Source: Celeribacter baekdonensis B30 (GTDB lineage: Bacteria; Pseudomonadota; Alphaproteobacteria; Rhodobacterales; Rhodobacteraceae). Taken from it: 64,000 bases of DNA. The stretch is from NCBI RefSeq assembly GCF_000299875.1, contig NZ_AMRK01000006.1, forward strand, positions 1 to 64,000. Reading direction: 5' to 3'. Both the position numbers and the translations under genes were made by a program. The notes under the pieces are model-generated. The model did not search any database. It was not told where the DNA came from and saw only the letters and a program-made list of their open reading frames with translations. Positions 47,396 to 56,754 of this stretch are shown piece after piece; positions within the stretch are counted from its first letter, which is position 1, and each line of letters opens with the position of its first letter.

Positions 47396-48226
47396 ATGGC
47401 ACGTTCTGTTTCGACCAACCGCAAACTCGTCACCACATTTTTCGCCTGGGTTGTCGGTCTCGCGATCTTCTTTCCGATCCTCTGGACCATCCTGACCTCG
47501 TTCAAAACCGAGGCGCAGGCCATCGCAGACCCGCCGATTTTCTTCAATTTCCACTGGACCTTGGAGAATTACGTCACGGTGCAAGAGCGCTCAAACTACT
47601 TCCGCCATTTCTGGAATTCGGTGGTCTTGTCCGGTGGCTCAACGCTGTTGGGGCTGATCATCGCCATCCCGGCTGCATGGTCCATGGCCTTTGTGCCATC
47701 GCGCCGGACCAAAGATATTTTGATGTGGATGCTCTCCACCAAAATGTTGCCGCCGGTGGGGGTTTTGGTGCCGATGTACCTGATCTTCCGCAACCTCGGC
47801 CTGTTGGACACGCAGATTGGTTTGGTCATCGTTTTGACCCTGATTAACCTGCCGATCATCGTCTGGATGCTCTACACCTACTTCAAAGAAATTCCCGGCG
47901 AGATTTTGGAAGCCGCACGGATGGACGGGGCCACGTTGCGCTCGGAAATCCTCTATGTGCTCACGCCCATGGCGATTCCCGGCATCGCCTCGACGGTGCT
48001 TTTGAACATCATTCTGGCCTGGAATGAGGCGTTTTGGACGCTCAATTTGACGGCTGCCAAAGCCGCGCCTCTGACCGCGTTCATCGCCAGCTATTCAAGC
48101 CCTGAAGGCCTTTTTTATGCCAAACTTTCGGCGGCCTCGACGATGGCAATTGCACCGATCCTGATCATGGGCTGGTTCAGCCAAAAACAACTTGTCCGCG
48201 GCCTCACCTTTGGTGCCGTGAAGTAA
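47396..48226 (+). CDS. smoG: Sorbitol/mannitol ABC transporter permease
   Basis: The product has 276 residues, an MalG-type permease. The EAA loop reads LEAARMDGATLRSEILYVLTPMAIPGIAST. It starts 10 bases after smoF with AAGGAGG and partners it in the membrane. Confidence 0.9.
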   Translation: MARSVSTNRKLVTTFFAWVVGLAIFFPILWTILTSFKTEAQAIADPPIFFNFHWTLENYVTVQERSNYFRHFWNSVVLSGGSTLLGLIIAIPAAWSMAFVPSRRTKDILMWMLSTKMLPPVGVLVPMYLIFRNLGLLDTQIGLVIVLTLINLPIIVWMLYTYFKEIPGEILEAARMDGATLRSEILYVLTPMAIPGIASTVLLNIILAWNEAFWTLNLTAAKAAPLTAFIASYSSPEGLFYAKLSAASTMAIAPILIMGWFSQKQLVRGLTFGAVK

Positions 48227-48250
48227 AATATCGACAGAAGGAGCGGACAT

Positions 48251-49255
48251 ATGGGACGCATTACACTTGATAAAGTCAGTAAGGCTTTTGGCGATGTCGA
48301 AGTCATCCCGCCATTGGATTTAACGATTGAAGACGGCGAGTTCGTGGTCTTTGTCGGGCCCTCTGGCTGTGGCAAATCCACGCTTTTGCGCCTGATCGCC
48401 GGGCTCGAAGATGTCTCTGGCGGCGAGATCCGCATCAACGGTCAGGACGCCACCCAAACCCCTCCGGCCAAACGCGGTCTAGCGATGGTGTTTCAAAGCT
48501 ATGCGCTGTACCCGCATATGTCGGTGCGCAAAAACATCGCCTTTCCGATGCGCATGGCCGGGATGCCGAAAGACGAACAAGACCGCCGGATCGAAGCGGC
48601 GGCCAAGGCGCTCAACCTCACCGATTATCTCGACCGTCGTCCGGGGCAATTGTCCGGGGGGCAACGTCAACGGGTCGCCATTGGCCGCGCCATTGTGCGC
48701 GAACCGGATGCGTTTTTGTTTGACGAACCGCTGTCCAACTTGGACGCAGCACTTCGGGTCGGGATGCGGTTGGAAATTTCTGAACTGCACAAACGCCTGA
48801 CCACAACCATGGTCTACGTCACCCATGACCAAGTTGAAGCCATGACCATGGCCGATAAAATTGTCGTGTTGCAAGCGGGGCGGATCGAACAGGTCGGCTC
48901 GCCGATGGAGCTGTACCGCAGCCCGCGCAACGTCTTTGTCGCGGGCTTTATCGGCTCGCCCAAGATGAACCTTTTGACGGGCCCCGAGGCAGACAAACAC
49001 AGCGCCACCACCATCGGCATCCGACCGGAACATATCGCGATTTCATCGGATGCGGGGGCATGGAAAGGCACGGTTGGCGTGTCGGAACATTTGGGGTCGG
49101 ATACGTTTTTCCACGTCACGGTTGAGGGGTTCCATGATCCGCTGACTGTGCGGGCTTCGGGCGAGGTGGCGCTCTATTATGGCGATACGATCTATCTGAC
49201 GCCCGACCTCGCGCACCTGCATCGGTTTGACGCACAGGGGCTTCGCATCGCATGA
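48251..49255 (+). CDS. smoK: Polyol ABC transporter ATP-binding protein (MalK/MsmX type)
   Basis: The product has 334 residues with Walker [10 protein letters not shown] (about 37-45), [10 protein letters not shown], signature LSGGQRQ and Walker [18 protein letters not shown]-terminal TOBE/MalK regulatory domain follows from about 235. It overlaps smoS by four bases. Confidence 0.92.
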   Translation: MGRITLDKVSKAFGDVEVIPPLDLTIEDGEFVVFVGPSGCGKSTLLRLIAGLEDVSGGEIRINGQDATQTPPAKRGLAMVFQSYALYPHMSVRKNIAFPMRMAGMPKDEQDRRIEAAAKALNLTDYLDRRPGQLSGGQRQRVAIGRAIVREPDAFLFDEPLSNLDAALRVGMRLEISELHKRLTTTMVYVTHDQVEAMTMADKIVVLQAGRIEQVGSPMELYRSPRNVFVAGFIGSPKMNLLTGPEADKHSATTIGIRPEHIAISSDAGAWKGTVGVSEHLGSDTFFHVTVEGFHDPLTVRASGEVALYYGDTIYLTPDLAHLHRFDAQGLRIA

Positions 49256-50025
49256 ACAGGCTTTCAGGAAAGACCGCGCTGATCACGGGTGCGGCGCGCG
49301 GCATCGGCTATGAATTCGCCAAGGCCTATCTGGCGGAGGGTGCGCGGGTCGCCATCGCTGACATCAACATCGCCCGCGCGCGTGAGGCCACCGCAGAGTT
49401 GGGGCAGGGGGCCGTGGCGGTTGAAATGGATGTGGCCTCGCAAGATAGCATTGACGCGGCGGTCGTGCAGGCGGCTGAGGCGTTGGGCGGGATCGATATC
49501 CTGATCAACAACGCCGCGTTGTTTTCGGCTGCACCTTTGGTCGAGATCACCCGCGACGATTTTCACCGCCTGTTTGACATCAATGTTGGCGGGACGTTGT
49601 TCACGATGCAGGCGGTCGCCAAACATATGATCGCGCGCGGTAAAGGCGGCAAGATCATCAACATGGCGTCGCAAGCCGGACGGCGCGGCGAGGCGCTTGT
49701 CGCCACCTATTGCGCCACCAAAGCGGCGGTGATTTCGCTGACCCAATCGGCGGGGCTGAACCTGATTTCCCATGGCATCAATGTCAACGCGATCGCCCCC
49801 GGCGTGGTCGATGGCGAGCATTGGGACGGGGTTGATGCGTTCTTTGCGAAATATGAGGGCAAGCCTTTGGGTCAAAAGAAAAAAGAGGTCGGTGATGCAG
49901 TGCCTTATGGCCGCATGGGCCGGGCCTCTGATTTGACCGGAATGGCGATTTTCCTCGCCACGCATGAGGCCGATTACATTGTCGCCCAGACGTATAACGT
50001 CGATGGCGGCCAGTGGATGAGCTGA
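49252..50025 (+). CDS. smoS: Sorbitol dehydrogenase, short-chain type
   Basis: The product has 257 residues. The Rossmann motif TGAARGIG is at 12-19, NNAA at 87-90, and the catalytic triad is Ser140-Tyr153-Lys157. Members of this type oxidise D-sorbitol to D-fructose (and galactitol to tagatose) with NAD+. Coupled to smoK by overlap and 7 bases before mtlK. Confidence 0.92.
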   Translation: MNRLSGKTALITGAARGIGYEFAKAYLAEGARVAIADINIARAREATAELGQGAVAVEMDVASQDSIDAAVVQAAEALGGIDILINNAALFSAAPLVEITRDDFHRLFDINVGGTLFTMQAVAKHMIARGKGGKIINMASQAGRRGEALVATYCATKAAVISLTQSAGLNLISHGINVNAIAPGVVDGEHWDGVDAFFAKYEGKPLGQKKKEVGDAVPYGRMGRASDLTGMAIFLATHEADYIVAQTYNVDGGQWMS

Positions 50026-50032
50026 GGTTCAG

Positions 50033-51502
50033 ATGAAGACACTTTCAAACGCAACGCTCGCCTCTTTGCCAGATGCAATCACGGTTCCGACCTATGATCG
50101 CGCGCGCCTTTCGGCCGGTATCGTTCACATCGGTCTGGGCAATTTTCACCGCGCGCATCAATCGTGGTATCTGCATCGTTTGATGCAACAGGGATTGGCG
50201 CATTCTTGGGCCATCGTCGGCGCGGGCGTGCGGCCCTATGACGAAGACATGCGGCGTAAATTGGCGGCGCAGGATTACCTGACCACTCTGATCGAACTGG
50301 ACCCGAACGGATCGTCGGCGGAGGTGGTTGGCGCGATGATCGACTATGTGCCAATTGAAGAGGGCAACGGGGCCTTAATCGAACGCATGGCGCAGCCAGA
50401 CATTCGCATCGTCGCCCTGACGGTCACAGAGGGCGGGTATTTCATCGACCCGGCAACCAAAGGCTTTGACGCCAGCCATCCCGACATCGTCCATGACGCC
50501 GCCCAACCGCGGCAGCCGCGCACGGCCTTTGGGGCGATGGTCGCCGCTTTGAAACGGCGCCGGGATCGTGGGATTGGCCCTTTTACCGGGCAATCCTGTG
50601 ACAATTTGCAGGGCAATGGTCATGTGCTGCGGCAAACGGTGGTCTCATTGGCGCGCCTGTCTGACCCGGAACTCGCGGACTGGATCAATACGCACTGCAC
50701 CTTTCCGAATGCCATGGTTGATTGCATCGTGCCCGCGACCGGACCAAAGGAGATCGCACTGGCGCAGGGGTTTGGCGTCGATGATGCCGTGCCGGTCAGC
50801 CACGAAAACTTTCGCCAATGGGTGATCGAAGATGCGTTTTGCGCCGGACGCCCGGATTGGGACCGCGCGGGTGCGACGTTTTCCGAGGATGTTCACGCCT
50901 ATGAGACGATGAAAATCCGCATTCTCAATGGCGGTCATCAGGTGATTTCTGACCCCGGAGAGTTGCTGTCTGTCGAGACGATTTCCGGCTGTATGGCCCA
51001 TCCGCTGATCTCCGCGCTGTTTGAAAAAGTCGAGCGAGAGGAGATCATGCCGCATGTCCATGCGGTGCCGGAATTCACGCCAGAAGCCTATGTCGATCTG
51101 ATCAAAGCGCGGTTTTCCAACCCGAAAATCATCGACACAACCCGGCGCGTGGCCTTTGACGGCTCCTCGCGGCATCCGGGCTTTATTGTGCCTTCGATCC
51201 GCGATGGTTTGGCCAAAGGCACCCCGGTCACTGGCCTTGCCCTCGTCTCCGCACTCTGGGCGCGCTATTGCCTTGGCACCCGCGAAGACGGGTCGGAGAT
51301 TGCGCCGAACGATCCGTTTTGGGCCGATCTCACCGCGATGGCAGCCAAGGCAAAATCTGACCCGACGGCTTGGCTGTCGATGCGCCATATTTATGGCGAT
51401 CTGAGCCAAGAGCCTCGGTTCGCAGACGCTTTCACCCACTGGCTGACACTGATTTATAGCGAGGGTACAGAGGCCGCTTTGGCCGCTTATCTCGCAGACT
51501 GA
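50033..51502 (+). CDS. mtlK: Mannitol 2-dehydrogenase (long-chain polyol dehydrogenase)
   Basis: The product has 489 residues of the PSLDR family. The N-terminal NAD domain begins IVHIGLGNFHRAHQSWYLH, and the catalytic lysine block KIRILNGGHQVISDPGELLS lies at about residue 290. It oxidises D-mannitol (also D-arabitol) to the ketose. The fructokinase and xylulokinase genes that follow in some relatives are missing here; the next genes are on the other strand. Its last 16 bases overlap znuB in convergent orientation. Confidence 0.92.
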   Translation: MKTLSNATLASLPDAITVPTYDRARLSAGIVHIGLGNFHRAHQSWYLHRLMQQGLAHSWAIVGAGVRPYDEDMRRKLAAQDYLTTLIELDPNGSSAEVVGAMIDYVPIEEGNGALIERMAQPDIRIVALTVTEGGYFIDPATKGFDASHPDIVHDAAQPRQPRTAFGAMVAALKRRRDRGIGPFTGQSCDNLQGNGHVLRQTVVSLARLSDPELADWINTHCTFPNAMVDCIVPATGPKEIALAQGFGVDDAVPVSHENFRQWVIEDAFCAGRPDWDRAGATFSEDVHAYETMKIRILNGGHQVISDPGELLSVETISGCMAHPLISALFEKVEREEIMPHVHAVPEFTPEAYVDLIKARFSNPKIIDTTRRVAFDGSSRHPGFIVPSIRDGLAKGTPVTGLALVSALWARYCLGTREDGSEIAPNDPFWADLTAMAAKAKSDPTAWLSMRHIYGDLSQEPRFADAFTHWLTLIYSEGTEAALAAYLAD

Positions 51503-52293
51503 CCGCGCAACACGCGGACCAGATTTGCCAATGTAAACAACAGGGCCGCCACGCAAACGATGGTTGGCCCTGTTGGCGTATCAAAGGCAAAAGCGCCCTC
51601 TATTCCGCCAAAAATGGCGATACCGCCGATCACCATGGCAATCACCGCCATGCGTTCGGGCGTGCGTGCGAAAGGGCGGGCGGCGGCGGCGGGGATCAAC
51701 AACATGGCGGCGATCAACAGGGTGCCAACGACCTTGATCGCGACCGCAACCACAAGGGCGAGTGCCAGTGACAGGATCAATTGTTCGCGTTTGGGCGAGA
51801 CGCCAGAGGCCATCGCCAAATCCGGGTTCAGCGTTGCGGTTAAAAGTGCCGACCAGCGCCAATACAAAAGCCCACTGACCAAAGCGGCCCCGACCCAGAT
51901 CACCGCCAAATCGCTTCGCCCCACGGCCAAAATATCGCCGAACAGATAGGCCATCAAATCGACCCGCACACCATGGACAAAGGACACGGCAACAAGGCCA
52001 AAGGCCAGGGAACTATGCGCCATCACGCCCAAGAGCGTGTCCATGGCAAAGCCGCGGCCATTCAGGCTTGAGACCGCCAGGGCCATGATCAAAGCCACAA
52101 CCAAAACACCGGCGAAAATCGACACGTTGAACGCCAGCGCCAAGGCAACGCCGAGAATTGCGGCGTGGGCGGTGGCGTCGCCAAAATAGGCCATCCGCCG
52201 CCAGACCACGAAACAGCCCAAAGGGGCCGCCGCGATCACAAGGCCGAGGCCCGCAAGGATGGCGCGCACCATAAAATCATCAAGCAGGCTCAT
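51487..52293 (-). CDS. znuB: Zinc ABC transporter permease
   Basis: The product has 268 residues of the ABC-3 metal permease family, with about eight membrane segments, and the family loop DATAHAAILGVALALA near 35-50. It works with ZnuC and ZnuA to import Zn2+. It overlaps znuC by four bases and is the last gene of the zur-znuC-znuB operon. Confidence 0.92.
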   Translation of the reverse strand: MSLLDDFMVRAILAGLGLVIAAAPLGCFVVWRRMAYFGDATAHAAILGVALALAFNVSIFAGVLVVALIMALAVSSLNGRGFAMDTLLGVMAHSSLAFGLVAVSFVHGVRVDLMAYLFGDILAVGRSDLAVIWVGAALVSGLLYWRWSALLTATLNPDLAMASGVSPKREQLILSLALALVVAVAIKVVGTLLIAAMLLIPAAAARPFARTPERMAVIAMVIGGIAIFGGIEGAFAFDTPTGPTIVCVAALLFTLANLVRVLRGQSAR

Positions 52294-53060
52294 GCGCTTT
52301 GCTCCTCATCTGTGTGTGCGCCGATCTGAGGGGCGTGATCATGATCATGATCGCAATGCTCATGACTGTGTTCGTGGCGATAGAGCGCCAGCGCGCCATG
52401 GGTTCCGTTGCCAAAGAGCGCGCGGTATTCTGGGGCGGAAGCCACATGTTCGGGGGTGCCGTGGCAACAGACGTGGCCATTGAGGCAAATCACCCGATCC
52501 GAGGCCGCCATGACGACATGTAACTCGTGGCTGACCATCAAGATGGCACAGCCCTTGTCGCGGCGCACCGCTTCGATCTGGGTGTAGAAATCTGCCGATC
52601 CGGGTTGATCCAGTCCCTGCGTGGCCTCATCCAAGATCAGTAGATCTGGATTTGAGAGAAGCGCGCGGGCCAGCAAGACACGTTGAAACTGTCCACCGGA
52701 AAGATCCGTCATTTGGTGATGACACAGATGCCCCGCACCTGCGTCGTGAAGCGCAGTATGGGCGTCATCATCGCTGACACGTTTGGGCAGCGACAAAAAC
52801 CGCCGCACGGTGAGGGGCAAGGTGGGATCAATATGCAGCTTTTGCGGCACATAGCCGATTTTCAGCCCTTTTTGGCGCAAAACCATGCCGTCGGAGGGCT
52901 TTATCGCGCCAATGATGGTGCGCAAGAGCGTGGATTTACCCGACCCATTCGGCCCAACGATGGTGACAATCTCACCGGGTTCCAACGCCAGCGATACGTC
53001 TTCCAACACTGTCCGCCCGCCAAGGCGCACATTGACGTTCGCAAGGGTGATCAGGCTCAT
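52290..53060 (-). CDS. znuC: Zinc ABC transporter ATP-binding protein, His-rich C-terminus
   Basis: The product has 256 residues with Walker A GPNGSGKST (about 37-45), signature LSGGQFQR and Walker B LLILDEATQGLD. The last 30 residues are rich in His (HEHSHEHCDHDHDHAPQ), typical of zinc-system proteins and possibly a metal reservoir or sensor. Overlaps zur by four bases. Confidence 0.93.
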   Translation of the reverse strand: MSLITLANVNVRLGGRTVLEDVSLALEPGEIVTIVGPNGSGKSTLLRTIIGAIKPSDGMVLRQKGLKIGYVPQKLHIDPTLPLTVRRFLSLPKRVSDDDAHTALHDAGAGHLCHHQMTDLSGGQFQRVLLARALLSNPDLLILDEATQGLDQPGSADFYTQIEAVRRDKGCAILMVSHELHVVMAASDRVICLNGHVCCHGTPEHVASAPEYRALFGNGTHGALALYRHEHSHEHCDHDHDHAPQIGAHTDEEQSA

Positions 53061-53545
53061 TTATCGGCCTTTTCACGACAGTTTGGACAGGTGCCTTCGG
53101 CCTCCAAAACGGCGCGCGCGATCGTAAAACCGGTGGTTTCTGCGATCTGGCTGAGCAGACTGTGGGACGGATCGGTTTCCGCCTCGGCTACGGCGTGACA
53201 GGTCGTGCAGATCAAAAAGGCAGGCGTGTGCAATTCGTTGGGGTGGGCGCAGGCGATAAAGGCATTCAGGCGCTCGATTTTATGTGCCAAGCCATGTTTG
53301 GTCAAAAAATCCAACGCCCTGTAGGCCACCGGAGGTTGCGCGCCAAAGCCCTCTTCGGAGAGCCGCGCCAACACGTCATAGGCGCCAAGCGCACGATGTT
53401 CTTCCAACAAGATGGAAAGCGCGCGTTTGCGCACAGGCGTCAGTTGCAATCCGGCATCGCGGCACATCCGGTCGGCCGCTGTGATGGCATCGCTGATGCA
53501 ATGGTCGTGATCGTGTTTGGCAAATCCAACGGTGTTCGGGTCCAT
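53057..53545 (-). CDS. zur: Zinc uptake regulator, Fur family
   Basis: The product has 162 residues with a winged-helix domain (about 25-95, with the recognition stretch QPPVAYRALDFLTKHGLAHKI). The structural zinc site is formed by two CxxC motifs, ICTTC (about 115) and GTCPNC (about 153). Zn-bound Zur represses zinc importers. It is the first gene of its operon and divergent from znuA, with the Zur sites between. Confidence 0.92.
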   Translation of the reverse strand: MDPNTVGFAKHDHDHCISDAITAADRMCRDAGLQLTPVRKRALSILLEEHRALGAYDVLARLSEEGFGAQPPVAYRALDFLTKHGLAHKIERLNAFIACAHPNELHTPAFLICTTCHAVAEAETDPSHSLLSQIAETTGFTIARAVLEAEGTCPNCREKADK

Positions 53546-53587
53546 GGCGCGGTCTTTTCTAAGAATCTGGCTGTGAGGGCTTGATAT

Positions 53588-53632
53588 GTTATAGCATGCT
53601 CTTTATCAAGGCGCTTGATGTAATAACATAAC
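53588..53632. promoter_or_regulatory. Zur boxes in the zur/znuA divergent spacer
   Basis: GTAATAACATAAC at 53620-53632 (read on the minus strand as GTTAT-GTT-ATTAC) fits the Zur dyad GTTATNNNATNAC. A weaker copy, GTTATAGCATGCT, is at 53588-53600. An internal dyad ATCAAG-GCG-CTTGAT (53605-53619) lies between them. The spacer is only 100 bases, so one regulator can control both directions. Confidence 0.65.
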
Positions 53633-53645
53633 GTTTGAGGCTGTC

Positions 53646-54707
53646 ATGACCCTTCGCCCCTCCCTTTTTGCTTTGGCGCTTTGCTCCACCGCTGCCGTGA
53701 TCACCGCCGCCGCACAGGCCGAGGTTCCCAATGTTGTCACTGACATCGCCCCGATCCAGTCGCTTGCAGCGCTGGTCATGGGCGATCTCGGTGCGCCCGT
53801 CGCGTTGATGCGCCAAGGGGCTTCGCCGCATGATTACGCCCTGCGCCCTTCTGATGCAGAGGCGTTGCAATCTGCCGATCTGGTGCTTTGGACCGGGCCG
53901 GAGCTAGCGCCCTGGCTGGCAGAAATGGTCGGAAAGGTTGCACCGGAAGCCGTGTCTGTTCCGTTGGCGGAACTTGACGGGGCTGTTGAGCTGCCGTTCC
54001 GCGAGGGTGCGACGTTTGAAAAGCATGTACATGGGGAAGAGGGGCATGATGATCATGCGGATGACGATGACCACGATGCACATGATGACCACTCAGACGA
54101 TGACCATGCGCATGATGATCACGCAGGCGATGACATTGCGCATGATGATCACGCAGGCGACGATCATGCAGATCATGACCACGCGGGCGAAAGCCATGAT
54201 CCGCACAGCTGGTTGGACCCGATGAATGGTCGAATTTGGTTGGGCGAGATCGCCACGCAACTGGCGGCGCTCGACCCGGACAATGCCGAGACCTATCGCG
54301 CCAATGCCACCACGGCTCAGGCGCAGTTGGACGAGATGATCCAAACCATCTCAACCGAGATGGCGCCTTTGCAGGACATGAAGTTCATCGTTTTCCATGA
54401 TGCCTACCAGTATTTCGAAAACCGATTTGGTCTCTCTGCCGCTGGGGCGATTTCTTTGAGCGATGCCTCGGCACCAAGCCCCGCGCGCATCCGCGAGATT
54501 CAGGACGAGATCAAAGCGCAAAACGTCACCTGCGTGTTTTCTGAGCCGCAATTTAGCGCCGCTTTGGTCGAAACCGTATTGGATGGCACTTCGGCCAAAT
54601 CCGCCGTGATCGACCCGCTTGGCGTTGCAATCACCCCCGGTGCGGAGTTTTACGGCGATTTGATCCAAGGGGTTGCGGCGGCTTTTGCCAGCTGCGCCGC
54701 AGAATAG
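53646..54707 (+). CDS. znuA: Zinc ABC transporter substrate-binding protein with large His/Asp-rich loop
   Basis: The product has 353 residues with a Sec signal (about 1-25). The metal-binding lobe begins TDIAPIQSLAALVMGD; the charged loop at about 130-185 is a dense run of His and Asp in HDDH/HAGDD repeats, followed by the conserved HDPHSWLDP. Zinc ligands expected in ZnuA include the His in SPHDYALRPSD, the HDPHSW block and a late Asp. The loop is unusually long and repetitive and probably scavenges or delivers zinc. Divergent from zur. Confidence 0.93.
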   Translation: MTLRPSLFALALCSTAAVITAAAQAEVPNVVTDIAPIQSLAALVMGDLGAPVALMRQGASPHDYALRPSDAEALQSADLVLWTGPELAPWLAEMVGKVAPEAVSVPLAELDGAVELPFREGATFEKHVHGEEGHDDHADDDDHDAHDDHSDDDHAHDDHAGDDIAHDDHAGDDHADHDHAGESHDPHSWLDPMNGRIWLGEIATQLAALDPDNAETYRANATTAQAQLDEMIQTISTEMAPLQDMKFIVFHDAYQYFENRFGLSAAGAISLSDASAPSPARIREIQDEIKAQNVTCVFSEPQFSAALVETVLDGTSAKSAVIDPLGVAITPGAEFYGDLIQGVAAAFASCAAE

Positions 54708-54713
54708 TAAAAA

Positions 54714-54747
54714 AAGGGCGCGGCGCATGGGGTCGCGCCCTTGTTTG
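54714..54747 (+). terminator. Rho-independent terminator after znuA
   Basis: AAGGGCGCG (54714-54722) and CGCGCCCTT (54734-54742) form a perfect 9-bp stem with an 11-base loop, just after the znuA stop and an A-run, followed by GTTTG. It lies upstream of the S49 peptidase gene. Confidence 0.75.
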
Positions 54748-54776
54748 ACCGGCCTTGGGGATTTACATCCCAAGGC

Positions 54777-55571
54777 ATGAAAACACACATCCCCTTTCTC
54801 AACACCCCTCCACGGGTCAATGTTTTGCGCCTCAATGGCGCAATCATGACCCGTCAGGGCGGATTGAATGACCAAAGCCTCGCCTCCTCCATTGAACGCG
54901 CCTTTCGCAAAGGCAAACCTGTGGCTGTGGCGCTGTCGATCAACTCGCCCGGTGGCTCGCCGGTGCAATCTTCCTTGATTGCCGCGCGGATCACGCGGTT
55001 GGCAAAGGAAAAGGAGCTGCCCGTTTATGCCTTCGTCGAAGACGTGGCGGCTTCGGGTGGCTATTGGTTGGCTTGTGCGGCCGATAAGATTTTCGTTGAT
55101 TCAAGTTCGGTTGTCGGCTCCATCGGCGTGATTTCGTCGGGATTTGGGTTTGATCAATTCATCGCCAAACATGGGGTCGAGCGGCGGGTCCATACCTCTG
55201 GGCGCTCGAAATCCATGCTGGACCCGTTTCGCCCGGAAAATCCCGAAGATGTGGTGCGGCTCAAAGCCTTGCAAGAAGAGATTCACCACGCTTTTATCGC
55301 CCATGTCAGCGCCGCGCGCTCTGAGAGACTGAGCAAAGAGGTCGAGCTGTTTGATGGCTCCTTCTGGACTGGCAAAACAGGTGTGGATTTGGGGCTGGCC
55401 GATGGGATCGGCCATTTGGTCCCGACGCTCAAAGACATCTACGGCGATAAACTGCGCCTGTCGGTTTTTGGCCCAAAACGTCCGCTGTTGCGCCGGTTTG
55501 GGGCCGAATTGTCGGCGGGACTTGTTGCTTCGGTCGAAGAACAGGCGCTTTGGTCACGGTTCGGGCTCTGA
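54777..55571 (+). CDS. S49-family serine peptidase (SppA/SohB-like), soluble short form
   Basis: The product has 264 residues. The nucleophile is Ser93 in VAASGGYW and the general-base lysine Lys143 in SGRSKSMLDP, 50 residues apart as in the short SppA group. It has no signal peptide or membrane segment at the N-terminus, unlike typical signal-peptide peptidases, so it is likely cytoplasmic. ATG 54777 was chosen; a longer frame begins inside the terminator. Adjacent to a zinc-ribbon protein and an exchanger gene. Confidence 0.88.
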   Translation: MKTHIPFLNTPPRVNVLRLNGAIMTRQGGLNDQSLASSIERAFRKGKPVAVALSINSPGGSPVQSSLIAARITRLAKEKELPVYAFVEDVAASGGYWLACAADKIFVDSSSVVGSIGVISSGFGFDQFIAKHGVERRVHTSGRSKSMLDPFRPENPEDVVRLKALQEEIHHAFIAHVSAARSERLSKEVELFDGSFWTGKTGVDLGLADGIGHLVPTLKDIYGDKLRLSVFGPKRPLLRRFGAELSAGLVASVEEQALWSRFGL

Positions 55572-55572
55572 C

Positions 55573-55740
55573 ATGGTGTTCAAAATCATCACGGTCTTTT
55601 TGATCTTCATGATGGTTCTGGCCATTTTCGGACGCTTGCGTTTCCCCGGACAAGACAAGCTCAAAGATATGAAATGCCCGCGCTGTGGGCGCTATAAAAT
55701 TGGCAAAGGCGCGTGCGCCTGTGGAAAAGGTGGACGCTGA
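55573..55740 (+). CDS. Small membrane-anchored zinc-ribbon protein
   Basis: A 55-residue protein of unknown function. Residues 3-19 form one transmembrane helix (FKIITVFLIFMMVLAIF). The C-terminal third carries CPRCGRY and CACGKG, four cysteines arranged as a zinc ribbon. It starts one base after the peptidase stop and its own stop overlaps the next start (TGATG), so the three genes are coupled. Similar small proteins occur near this peptidase in relatives, but no role is known to me. Confidence 0.8.
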   Translation: MVFKIITVFLIFMMVLAIFGRLRFPGQDKLKDMKCPRCGRYKIGKGACACGKGGR

Positions 55741-56699
55741 TGGATTTTTTGATGGCCGTAGCCGGGCTGGTACTGTTGTTGGTGGCGGGCGACCTTTTGG
55801 TGCGCGGGGCGGTCAATTTGTCCTTGCGCCTCGGTGTTCCGGCGCTGATCGTGTCCCTGACCGTTGTGGCCTTTGGCACCTCCGCGCCTGAGTTGCTGGT
55901 TTCTGTATCCGCCATTGTCGATGGCGTACCCGGACTTGCGCTTGGCAACGTGATTGGGTCGAATACGGCCAATATCCTGTTGGTTTTGGGCATTCCGGCG
56001 ATGATCACAACGCTGCATGTGATCGACAATTCCACTCGTGCGTCATACCTCCAAATGCTTGCTGCGACGGTGTTGTTCATCCTGCTCGCGCTGCGCGGCG
56101 AGTTTGATTGGATTGCCGGTGTGACCCTGTTGGCGGCACTGGCCGCCATGCTTGGCCATGCGGTCTATGAAGCGCGCTGTCACCGGGCTGCGGTCAAAGA
56201 GGCGGCGTCTTTGGCCTGTGAGCCCTCAGAGGTCGAAGGCGCTGACCCCGACATGCCATGGTGGAAAGTCATCACCTTTTTGATCCTTGGCTTGATCGGC
56301 CTGCCTATTGGTGCGCAGCTTTTGGTGGACGCTTCCACTAATATCGCCCGCGCCTATGGCGTGTCTGAGACGGTGATCGGGCTGACTTTGGTGGCGCTGG
56401 GGACCTCCTTGCCGGAGCTTGCGACCACTGTGATGGCGGCGCTGCGCAAACAGGCGGATGTGGCTTTTGGCAACGTCATCGGATCTAACATGTTCAACTT
56501 GTTGGGCATTATTGGCATATCGAGCCTTATTGGCAAAATCCCCGTCGATGTCGAAATTATGAAGTTTGACATTTGGGTGATGTTGTCCGTGTCGGTTCTG
56601 CTTGGGATTTTCGTGCTGCGCCGGATCGATATCACGCGGATCTGGGGTATTGTTCTTTCCGCCCTATATGTCCTCTACGTTTTGGCGGTGCTGAACTAA
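55740..56699 (+). CDS. Calcium/sodium-proton exchanger, CaCA family (YrbG-like)
   Basis: The product has 319 residues with about ten membrane segments. The two inverted alpha-repeats are clear: VVAFGTSAPELL plus GNVIGSNTANILLVLG in the first half, LVALGTSLPELA plus GNVIGSNMFNLLGIIG in the second. The paired Glu residues in the PEL motifs bind Ca2+/Na+. Start coupled to the zinc-ribbon gene. The DUF-type loop between halves is short. Confidence 0.92.
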   Translation: MDFLMAVAGLVLLLVAGDLLVRGAVNLSLRLGVPALIVSLTVVAFGTSAPELLVSVSAIVDGVPGLALGNVIGSNTANILLVLGIPAMITTLHVIDNSTRASYLQMLAATVLFILLALRGEFDWIAGVTLLAALAAMLGHAVYEARCHRAAVKEAASLACEPSEVEGADPDMPWWKVITFLILGLIGLPIGAQLLVDASTNIARAYGVSETVIGLTLVALGTSLPELATTVMAALRKQADVAFGNVIGSNMFNLLGIIGISSLIGKIPVDVEIMKFDIWVMLSVSVLLGIFVLRRIDITRIWGIVLSALYVLYVLAVLN

Positions 56700-56754
56700 C
56701 GCGTCTCGGGAAACGCCTGACACGAGAGGGCCGCACGCGACAGAGGAGAGGATC

